From Salvia splendens (lineage: Eukaryota > Streptophyta > Magnoliopsida > Lamiales > Lamiaceae), in contig NC_056048.1 of NCBI RefSeq assembly GCF_004379255.2, positions 11,493,197-11,557,196 of the forward strand: a stretch of DNA of 64,000 bases. Direction: 5' to 3'. The notes below the pieces were generated by a model. It made no database searches. It was not told the origin of the DNA and saw only the letters and a program-made list of their open reading frames with translations. The position numbers and the translations under genes are program-made. Within the stretch, counting starts at the first letter, position 1. Every line of letters starts with the position of its first letter. Positions 1 to 9,014 of this stretch are shown here, in pieces.

Positions 1-720
1 CGACCTAGAGCTAGGGTCGGCACCGGTGTCTAAGGCCCCATATCGAATGGCGCCTAAAGAGTTGGAAGAACTCAAGATACAACTTCAAGAGCTTATGGAC
101 TTGGGTTTCATTAGACCCAGTGTTTCACCGTAGGGCGCGCCTGTGCTTTTTGTGAAGAAGAAGGATGGATCGATGAGAATGTGCATCGATTATAGAGAGT
201 TGAACAAGATGACTCTCAAGAACAAATATCCACTGCCGAGGATAGATGACCTATTCGATCGACTTCGAGGAGCCGGTGTATTCTCAAAGATTGACTTAAG
301 GTCTGAATATCACCAATTGAGAGTCCGAAAAGAAGACATACCGAACACTGCTTTTCGCACGAGATATGGTCACTATGAGTTCGTGGTAATGCCGTTTGGA
401 TTGACAAGTGAACTTGCAGTATTCACGGGTTTGATGAATCGAGTATTCCGTCCATATTTGGATAAATTCGTTTTGGTCTTCATAGATGATGTACTCGTCT
501 ACTCGAAGGATGAGAAGGAACACGAGGAACACCTGCGAATCACATTCGAGACATTGAGGAGTGAGAAACTGTATGTCAAATGCAACAAGTGCGAGTTTTG
601 GCTTAAGGAAGTGAACTTCCCTGGTCACATAGTGTCGGCAGAAGGAATACGAATGGATTCCGCCAAGGTTGAGACAGTACAACAGTGGAGAGCACCTTCA
701 ACACCAAACGAGAATAGATG
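1..720 (+). pseudogene. Reverse transcriptase domain, copy 1 (broken)
   Basis: Translating from base 2 gives the pre-RT segment ([14 protein letters not shown]) followed by an in-frame TAG at 133-135 where the family has a tryptophan codon. It then runs open to about 720. RT motifs are in order: [42 protein letters not shown] and the catalytic [10 protein letters not shown], with both aspartates kept. The frame runs into a second, overlapping start of the same domain near 708-716 and then stops. The conserved NAP after FGLT is changed to SEL, another sign of decay. Confidence 0.9.
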
Positions 721-1260
721 ATTCGTTTGATCAGCTTCGAGGAGTTGGTGTCTTTGTGAAAATGGATTTGACATCTGAATACCATCAACTGGAGTCCGAC
801 AAGATGTACCCAAGACGGCTTTCCGAACTAGATATGGTCATTATGAGTTTATAGTGATGCATTTAGGATTAACAAATGCCCCGGCTGTATTTATGGACCT
901 TATGAATCGTGTGTTTCATCCATACTTGGACAAGTTCGTCTTACTCTTCATAAACGATGTCCTTATCTACTCAAAGAACGAGGAGAAACATGAAGAACAT
1001 TTGAGGACTACCTTGGAGACGTTAAGGGCCGAGAAACTCTACGCCAAGTTCAGTAAGTGTGAGTTTTGGATCAAAGAAGTGAATTACCTTGGGCACATAG
1101 TGAGCACAGATGAAATTTGAGTAGACCCCGCAAAGGTGGAAGCTATAAAGAAATGGAAAACACCAACCACACCTAACGAAATTCGGAGTTTCCTAGGACT
1201 GGCGGAATATTATCAGAGATTCATCGAGGGATTTTTAAGATAGCAAGGCCAATGACTTAA
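708..1260 (+). pseudogene. Reverse transcriptase domain, copy 2 (diverged partial duplicate)
   Basis: From about 708 the sequence repeats the RT domain from the RIDDLFD motif onwards, which copy 1 already has at about 238. Identity to copy 1 is only about 75% by eye, so this is not a recent copy of the same sequence. The frame shifts between 790 and 850. The catalytic motif reads [10 protein letters not shown], so the first catalytic aspartate is asparagine. Stops follow at about 1118 (TGA), 1240 (TAG) and 1258 (TAA). The part after the RT core ([16 protein letters not shown]) leads into RNase H. Confidence 0.85.
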
Positions 1261-1286
1261 CAACTCAAGAAGGGGGTAGAAGTCAA

Positions 1287-1735
1287 TTGGACCCCAGAGT
1301 GTGAGGCAAGTTTTCGATTGTAAGGAAAAGCTAACTAGTGCACCGATTCTAGTTATGCTAGAACCTGGAGTGAACTACGTGGTATACACTGACGCTTCGA
1401 AGGTGGGACTTGGATGTGTGTTGATGCAGAACAACAAAGTGATTGCTTATGCATCACGACAATTAAGGCCACACGAGTTGGACTATCCAACCCACGACTT
1501 AGAGTTAGCAGCGGTAGTACACGCCTTAAAGATTTGGAGACATCACCTCTACGGAGTTCGATGTGAGATCTTTACGGAACACAAAAGCCTGAAGTATTTC
1601 TTCGAGCAGAAAGATTTGAACATGCGGCAACGAAGATAGCTCGAGTTGGTGAAAGACTACGATTGTGGCATCAACTACCACCCCGACAAAGCAAATGTAG
1701 TGGCAGATGCTTTGAGCCGGAAGGACCATTCCCAA
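1287..1735 (+). pseudogene. RNase H domain of Ty3/gypsy pol (broken)
   Basis: An RNase H domain is recognisable from [10 protein letters not shown] through [40 protein letters not shown] and ADALSRK. A stop at 1637-1639 interrupts it between [12 protein letters not shown] and LELVKDYDCGINYHPDK. The usual FTDHKSLKY reads FTEHKSLKY, so one catalytic aspartate is glutamate. The first (YTDAS), the glutamate (DLELAAV) and the last (VADALS) acidic residues are present. It links the duplicated RT to the integrase downstream. Confidence 0.85.
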
Positions 1736-1845
1736 CTGGCTACTTTTCTCACCAAAGAAGAAAGCCTGATTCGCGAGTTTAACAAGATGCGTTTGGAAGT
1801 GGTGAGGGCACCTGTGAAACAGTGGAAGCCTAAATCGCCACTTTA

Positions 1846-3288
1846 GCTATTGAACCTGATCTAAGGTCGAGAATCATTGAAGTACAACGGATGGATGCGA
1901 AATTGGAGGAAATTCGTGTAGAAGTGCGAACCGGTGAATCTGGGAATTTTAGTGAAGAAGGTGACAATACCCTTACTTTCGAAGGAAGACTATGCATACG
2001 GAATAACGAGGAACTCAAAAATAAAGTTATGAGTGAAACACATGCGACTCCTTACACCGCCCACCCAGGAAGTACGAAAATGTATCAAGATCTAAATAAG
2101 TCCTTTTGGTGGAATGGTATGAAGAGGGACATAGCGTCATTCGTCAAAAGATGTTTAGTCTGCCAGCAAGTAAAGACTCTACGTCAACGACCGTATGGAA
2201 AGTTACAACCGCTAGAGATTCCTGAGTGGAAATGGGAACACATCGCCATAGATTTCATGACGGGATTGCCGAGGACTCTGAGAGGGAACACCGCTATTTG
2301 GGTAATTATAGATCGACTTACCAAGAGTGTGCACTTCATACCGATTCTCATAAGCTATGGATCCAACAAACTGGCTCAAATTTACATAAAGGAGATAGTT
2401 CGATTGCATGGAGTCCCAGCGACTATCACGTCCGATCATGACCCGAAATTCACCTCAAGATTTTGGATAAGTCTACAGAAAGAGCTTGGAACCAAATTGA
2501 ACTTCAGCACAGCGTTTCACCCGCAAACCGATGGACAGTCCGAAAGAACGATCCAAACTCTCGAAGATATGCTGGGAGCCGTGGTGCTCGACCGAGGAGG
2601 AAGTTGGGAGGCAGCACTACCACTAATTGAGTTCGCCTACAACAATAGCTTTCAGGCAACGACAAACATGGCGTCGTATGAGGCATTATACGGAAGAAAG
2701 TGTAGATCGCCGCTCTATTGGGACGAAGTTGGCGAGAGAAGAATACTTGGACCCGATGCAGTTGAAGAGATGGTGGGAATCGTGCGGAAAATTCGTGAAA
2801 GGATAAAAGAAGCTCAAGACAGACAAAAATCATACGCAGATGTCCGACGAACTGATTTACAATTCCAAGCTGGCGACAAAGTTTTCCTGAAAGTATCCCC
2901 GTCAAAAGGGATAACACGATTTGGCGTCAAGGGAAAATTGAAGCCGCGATTTATTGGGGCTTACGAAATTCTTGATGGAGTGGGCCCCGTTGCATACCGA
3001 TTGGCGCTGCCACCAAGCCTTGGAAATGTGCACAACGTTTTCCATGTGTCGCAGTTACGGAAATATGTGTTCGACCCAAAACACGTGATCCATTTCGAAG
3101 AAGTCGCGTTGAATCCAGACTTGAGCTACGAGGAGAGACCCCAATCTATTTTGGACCGAAAGATCCAGAATGTGAGAAATAAACTTGTTGCTTGTGTGAA
3201 AGTACTTTGGGAAAATCATGGGCATGAAGAAGCCACGTGGGAGAATGGGGATAAAATGATGGAATTGTACCCAGAACTCTTTACTTGA
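1846..3288 (+). CDS. Integrase with C-terminal chromodomain (longest open part of pol)
   Basis: An uninterrupted frame of at least 465 codons from the ATG at 1891. It begins in the RNase H to integrase linker, so the ATG is simply the first methionine of a broken polyprotein. Features in order: H2C2 zinc-binding region (HATPYTAHPG ... CLVCQQ, residues about 50-92), integrase core with the DDE triad in IAIDFMTG, TSDHDPKF and TDGQSERT, the GPY/F-like region (KPRFIGAYEILDGVGPVAYRLALP), and a chromodomain at the C terminus (SILDRKIQNVRNK ... WENHGHEEATWEN). The chromodomain places the element in the chromoviruses, which use it to target heterochromatin. No earlier part of pol is intact. Confidence 0.9.
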   Translation, partial: AIEPDLRSRIIEVQRMDAKLEEIRVEVRTGESGNFSEEGDNTLTFEGRLCIRNNEELKNKVMSETHATPYTAHPGSTKMYQDLNKSFWWNGMKRDIASFVKRCLVCQQVKTLRQRPYGKLQPLEIPEWKWEHIAIDFMTGLPRTLRGNTAIWVIIDRLTKSVHFIPILISYGSNKLAQIYIKEIVRLHGVPATITSDHDPKFTSRFWISLQKELGTKLNFSTAFHPQTDGQSERTIQTLEDMLGAVVLDRGGSWEAALPLIEFAYNNSFQATTNMASYEALYGRKCRSPLYWDEVGERRILGPDAVEEMVGIVRKIRERIKEAQDRQKSYADVRRTDLQFQAGDKVFLKVSPSKGITRFGVKGKLKPRFIGAYEILDGVGPVAYRLALPPSLGNVHNVFHVSQLRKYVFDPKHVIHFEEVALNPDLSYEERPQSILDRKIQNVRNKLVACVKVLWENHGHEEATWENGDKMMELYPELFT

Positions 3289-4255
3289 TGGTAACAAATT
3301 TCGGGACGAAATTTCTGTTAAGGTAGGTAGGATGTAACGCCCTGTTTTTCGGAATCCTAATTTTCGAACAATAAAGTACTTGCATTTAATGCTTTTAATG
3401 TCGCAAAGTCCGTGGATTAATTGTCGAGTGGAATTGTTGTTGGATACTTTTTGTGACCTAATTTTGAGTTGGAATTTTGACTGAGTCAACTTTGTTGAAT
3501 ATGTGACGTGACTGCTTTAAATAATTGATGTGGGGTGAAATTAAATGTTTGTGAATAATTGATAATTTATTATTAGCGCTAGAAATTGTGAAGTAAATCA
3601 CAATGTGAATTTTTAAATAATTCCTTTCCGTGAGGAATATTTATTGAACTCGATTCCGTGTTGGATCTGATAAATTAAATAGATAATACAAAAATCCAGT
3701 CTAGTGATAAATAAATTGTGGCCTGCACAATTTAAATAAAATATAAAGGACCGCGAATCAAACTAATCTATTAAATCTTCTCCCGGTTGACTGGGTCACC
3801 AAGCTGCATTAATTCAAATTTTAATTAATGATTCTGCCAAGATTTTCTTCCTCCGTGATGAGATTTTCCTCCTCCGTAATCTGCAAATAAAATACCAAAT
3901 TAATTTAAATTAATTCAAATAAGGAAAAAAGGGAATTTCGAATTTACTCTCCCCTCAACCCACGTTGAAAAAAAACGCTCCGTCTCTCCCCAAATCTCTC
4001 CCATATCTGTAACCCCTCCCTCTATAATATTCACGTCACGATCATTCTTTCTCCTATTCATTCTCTGCAACAAGAAAGCAAGATTTCTTCTACTCAATCA
4101 AATTCAAGGTAAATTCTGCCGAAATTCCTCTCTATTCTACATGGTTTGAAATCAACTCATTCACTCTACTCTACAGAAAACCAGAACTAAAATCAGGGAA
4201 AGATTCATCATCTATTCTTTCACAACCTGTCTGCAAACTGAAGGTATATATATAT

Positions 4256-5884
4256 ATAGGGATGTATTCATTTCCTTTTCCTATATTTCCTCATTTTTCC
4301 TTCTTAATATCAGTCATTAGATTAGAGAAATGGACGATCAAGATCAACATTGGGTAATTAATCCCGTGTTGCATTATTTGTCCTATTTTGTGCATTATGA
4401 GGGTACAATAGTAATCTAATAATGGCTGGAAACCGCTACGAATAATGCACCATATGGTCACGAGTAATGCATATAATTGACTATATAATGCACAATATGT
4501 TAACTGCAATGCATACGAATAAGATGTACCATGTTATGATGTTTGGACACACGTTTCTTGTTTCCCCTAAGGGTTTAATAAGCTTAGGGGCTAGGGTATA
4601 GTACGTAGACACGTATGTAATCTTCACATGGTAACGAGTAATGGATATAATTGACTATATAATGCACAATTTGTGAACTGCAATGCATACGAACAAGATG
4701 TGCTGTGTTATGATGTTTGACACACGTTTCTTGTTTCCCCTAAGGGTTTAATAAGCTTAGGGGCTAGGGTATAGTACGTACGCATTAATAACAAATTATA
4801 AAACGATACGAATAATTCACCAAATTGTCACGAGTAATGGATGTTATTAACTATATAATGCACAATATGTGAACTGCAATGCATACGAATAAGATGTACC
4901 ATGTTATGATGTTTGACACACGTTTCTTGTTTCCCCTAAGGGTTTAATAAGCTTAGGGGCTAGGGTATAGTACGTAGCCATTACTAAATGCACGTATGTA
5001 ATCTTCAATCCGTTTATTACCCATATACACAATACCTCTAATAATGCATAATATACTGAGATAATGACAATTAACAGCTACATAATGCACTACCTAAACC
5101 AAATAATGCACATACGTATATTCCAATAACAACAATTTGTTAGTAATGTCTACGTACTATACCCTAACCCCTAAGCTTATTAAACCCTTAGGGGAAACAA
5201 GAAACGTGTGTCAAACATCATAACATGGTACATCTTATTCGTATGCATTGCAGTTCACATATTGTGCATTATATAGTTAATAACATCCATTACTCGTGAC
5301 AATTTGGTGAATTATTCGTATCGTTTTATAATTTGTTATTAATGCGTCGTACTATACCCTAGCCCCTAAGCTTATTAAACCCTTAGGGGAAACAAGAAAC
5401 GTGTGTCAAACATCATAACACAGCACATCTTGTTCGTATGCATTGCAGTTCACAAATTGTGCATTATATAGTCAATTATATCCATTACTCGTTACCATGT
5501 GAAGATTACATACATGTCTACGTACTATACCCTAGCCCCTAAGCTTATTAAACCCTTAGAGGAAACAAGAAACGTGTGTCCAAACATCATAACATGCTAC
5601 ATCTTATTCGTATGCATTGCAGTTCACATATTGTGCATTATATAGTCAATTATATGCATTACTCGTGACCATGTGGTGCATTATTCGCAGATACCAAATG
5701 TGGCAGCTACTTTTCCGTCAAATGTCAATAATAACCCTGTAATGCATACAACCACCTTCTATAATGCAACACGGAACCAGTTTTATAGAATCAATCTGAT
5801 CCGTTGATGCCTTAGATCTAACGCGTAATATTAAGAAGGAAAAAGGATCTAAGATGTGAAAAGCAGAATAACGCTCCCCTATAT
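4256..5884. mobile_element. Foldback element with repeated units inside each arm
   Basis: Two arms of about 735 bp (about 4256-4988 and 5141-5884) are near-exact reverse complements around a loop of about 150 bp. Each arm holds three direct copies of a unit containing ACGTTTCTTGTTTCCCC; in the left arm these start at 4551, 4724 and 4920. Each copy also holds the small palindrome CCCCTAA ... TTAGGGG. The outer ends sit directly in TA dinucleotide runs on both sides. No coding capacity. The superfamily is not clear; rice Micron MITEs show the same preference for TA microsatellites. Confidence 0.85.
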
Positions 5885-5924
5885 ATATATATATATATAT
5901 ATATAGAGTTGTGATCAATGTCGA
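5885..5924. repeat. TA microsatellite between two MITE-like elements
   Basis: A run of AT dinucleotides separates the right end of the foldback element from the left end of the next element. It is probably the common TA-rich target into which both inserted. Confidence 0.8.
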
Positions 5925-6678
5925 ACCAATTTTAAAGACCGAACTAGAGACCAAATCTGGGCCATTAGATCTAGTTTTTTTGATGAGATGTGCTACTGTG
6001 TAAATTTTTCGGTCTTCATTACAAGCTCAATTTACTTCATTGTATAGGTTTATTACTTCATTCCGTACGTAATACCTTGAAACTACAACATGTTTTTACT
6101 TTCTTCCAATAGGTTTTGAAATGATTCAACATATGTTTCATTTGAATTCATTGACCTGAGTTTTTACTTTATTTACATTAAAAAATGCAATTTATTCAAG
6201 TGCGTTTATTACTTCATTCAGAAATGTTATTACTTCATTGGATAAGGTTTTTACTTCATTCCAGTAGGACTTCAAATGCTTCTACGCATACTTCATTCCA
6301 ACAATTTATTACATCATTCCATGTGTTTATTACACCATATCAGCGTTGTGGCAGTGGTGATAGATATTGTAGAGAGAAAGAACGGCACGCGACGGCTAAA
6401 CCGCATTTACGTACTGGAATGAAGTAATAATCCTACTGGAATGAAGTAAAAACCTACTGGAATGAAGTAAAAACCTACTGGGATGAAGTTAAATCTTCGT
6501 AACATGTTAGTATGACTTATTTACCTTCGGATGAATTAAAATAGGCTCGTGATGAAGGCGAAAATAATTGATAAATTTGTGTCTCTCATCCATAAAAAAC
6601 TAGTTCTAAAAACCCTAATTTGATATGGTTCGGTGGTTCGGTCTTTAAGAGTGGATTTGTGAATAATGAGACTCTATA
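5922..6678. mobile_element. MITE-like element with clustered TTACTTCATT motifs
   Basis: Imperfect terminal inverted repeats of about 45 bp: TATATAGAGTTGTGATCAAT on the left and, on the other strand, TATATAGAGTCTCATTATTC on the right, both running on to AAAGACCGAAC. Inside, the left half has repeated TTACTTCATTCC words and the right half the reverse complement (GGAATGAAGTAA with CCTACT spacers), so the subterminal repeats are inverted too. Bounded by TA arrays. No transposase. Confidence 0.75.
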
Positions 6679-6679
6679 T

Positions 6680-6750
<71 letters not shown>
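6679..6750. repeat. Long TA microsatellite
   Basis: About 70 bases of almost pure TA dinucleotides to the right of the second MITE-like element. Open frames across it are artefacts of the repeat. Confidence 0.95.
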
Positions 6751-6751
<1 letters not shown>

Positions 6752-8847
6752 CCCACCCACTATCAATATCAATTTCAATTTCATACTGCTGCATCAATAC
6801 ATCCTACACTACCAATTAACTCAATCTAAAATTCAATCTGCAAATCGCATAAATCGAAGCAAACGGAATTAAGGGATCAGACTTTAATTCATGAAATCAA
6901 ATTAACAACGTACGTCGGGGCTGTTTTGGGGTGTGCGGGGCGGTTCGGGTTGGTTTCGGGGCTGTTCGGAGGTGAATCGAGACTGTCCCGTTTGAAGATG
7001 GGGGCTGCGACCCTGTTTCGGGGCTGCACGACCACCGACGGAGCAGCGGCTCCCGGCGGCGACAACAGCAGCCTGACCCGGCGGCTGAGAGTCGGCGACA
7101 GCAGCGCCGTTAACTCCGTCGAGCAGTAGCCGACGGCTTCGTGCAGCGGCGTCGGAGTTACTGATGCGGCGAAGGCTGGACGACGGCAGCGACGAATCAG
7201 CGGCGCGACGGCGTGTACGCGCCCGGAAGCAGCAGCTCCTCCGGTGAATCGGCGGCTGCACCGACAGCGTCGTGACAGCATCGGCCATGTCGAGCAACGT
7301 CAGCGGCGAATGGCAGTCAACGCGACGGCGCAGGCGGAGAATTGAAGTCGGAGATGGAGAGGCGGCGGACGTCGGGGTCGACGAGAGTTAGATTTTCCCC
7401 ATTTTGGCCGAAGAGTGAGAGAGTGTGAGAAAGAGGGAGAAAGACGTGGGAGAGGATGGAGAAGAAGTTTGGGCCTTGGTTTTAAAAAAACGATTTGGGC
7501 CTTATAAGTTAAATGGGAGGATTTATTTAAAGTTTGGGCCTCATAATATAAATGGGAGGATTTATTAAAGTATGGGCTCTATTTAAATCTTTGGGCCTTA
7601 AAATTTTAATTGGAGATATAAGGTGGGGAAGTAATTAAGCTTTGGGGCTTTTAAATAAATCTTTGGGCCGATAATTAATCGTGACGAAACCATTTAATTA
7701 AATCCCGAATTAATTTTGAAGTATGAATAATTTATCTCAAGCCCAGAATATTCATAATTTTCTTAACAAAGGGAAATAGTTGTGATAATTCAAGTTATGC
7801 GCTTGAATAAATTTTGGGAATTTATTTGACATCGTGGTGTAAAATACGAGGAGCCAACGGAGGAATTATGGGCGGCCGCCGAATAATAAAAAACCGAGAA
7901 AAAAACGAGATAAATAACTTTAATTAGGAGGCATGCATTTTTATTTATTTATTTGAAAAGTGTGTTGATATATATTATCTAAATGTTAAAGGTGAATCAT
8001 TGCAAGTGAATCGTGATACTAAGGGGAAGAAAGTACTTGAGAATTAAGCAGTCGAAGTGGGCTTTCTTTTAAATAAGGACGATGTCCTAAATATTTTATC
8101 GATGGGAATGAAACTGTATTTATCATGCCGTGATTTGATTTTTAACGTGCCTATCTGATGTGGCTTTATGCCATTATTATATAAATCGAATTCGGGTCCT
8201 CGTAGGACCGCAAACCCTACTTGGACTAGTGTACACCTATGGTAGACTGTGTGCTAGCGTACGGGCTGGCCGGTCTAGTGACTTGGTTTGTGGCCACATT
8301 CCAAGTCATGTATTGGCAGATATGGCTAACGTCTATGGGAAAATGGCTGATCAGTCGACTTTTACAATGGGAAATGATTTTGAGTGCCTCGGGCCTTTCT
8401 AAAGCTAAATCTCGATGGTTACTTATGTATGGCATGATAAATAATATTTTTATTGAAAATGTTTTCGGCAAGAGCCCACTGAGTATATTTTATAGTACTC
8501 AACCCTGCATGTGTTTTCCCTCTGTGCAGGTTGAGCGGCGACGAGCAATTGGTGGTGTTGAGCAATTTAAAATTGAAGTATTGTTTGGTTAGTTGTGAAC
8601 TACGAGTGTCGTTGTGTCTCCATACATGACGTCACTCTTTCTCTTGAACGCTTCCGCTGAGACATTGTGTTTACTCATCATTCATTTAGCTTTGAACATA
8701 CTTATTTGGATAATGTGGCCCTTTTTTTTATTAAATATTAATTGTTGGTCAAACTCTTTATTGAAACCCTAGTTTTCTTCGTCTGTTTATTAATTCCTTT
8801 TAATCACGATTGCCCGTATTTATTAACCCTAAAGGGCGGTTGTGACA

Positions 8848-9014
8848 ATATCATTCATTTAAATGAAAATTTTAAGCAAAAGAAAGCTATTATATGTAGC
8901 CAAGTCAGTTCTACTTACGATTGTATTATAGGAAGTCATATAATCTTCTTATCATTCAAAATCATATATATTACAACACATAACATCCACTAGTAACAAA
9001 TTACACAAAAGGAT
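8848..9014. other. Centrin 3' flank between stop codon and LTR
   Basis: A short AT-rich stretch between the end of the Tekay-like LTR and the centrin stop codon. It should hold the centrin 3' UTR and poly(A) site on the minus strand. AT-rich, AATAAA-like words are present, but no single signal stands out. Confidence 0.5.

Larger units (their letters stand above)
1..8847 (+). mobile_element. Tekay/Del-like Ty3/gypsy retrotransposon, 5' part outside window
   Basis: The order reverse transcriptase, RNase H, integrase, chromodomain, 3' LTR shows a Ty3/gypsy chromovirus. The LTR starts with TGTAACGCCC and ends with TTGTGACA, as is usual for plant Tekay/Del elements. Gag, protease and the 5' LTR lie before base 1, so the target duplication cannot be tested; the five bases after the LTR are ATATC. 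The coding part has many stops and frameshifts, so the element cannot move by itself. It ends 167 bases after the centrin stop codon and points towards that gene. Confidence 0.9.
3333..8847 (+). repeat. 3' LTR of the Tekay-like element, enlarged by nested insertions
   Basis: Starts TGTAACGCCC right after a degenerate purine-rich tract (AAGGTAGGTAGGA) and ends GGCGGTTGTGACA. Total length is 5515 bp, of which about 2.5 kb (4256-6750) is nested MITE and TA-repeat DNA, leaving about 3 kb of LTR. A GC-rich stretch at about 6905-7440 has overlapping spurious frames on both strands. The LTR portion after 7860 is AT-rich with the CATGTATTGGCAGATATGG block typical of this family by my recollection. 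Confidence 0.8.

Noticed and set aside
6620..6872. Frames with long Ile-Tyr repeats
   Set aside because: They only translate the TA microsatellite.
6889..7297. Two 130-codon frames on the minus strand
   Set aside because: They overlap each other in a GC-rich CGG-repeat-like part of the LTR, use Arg/Ala/Pro-rich residues in both frames and show no domain.
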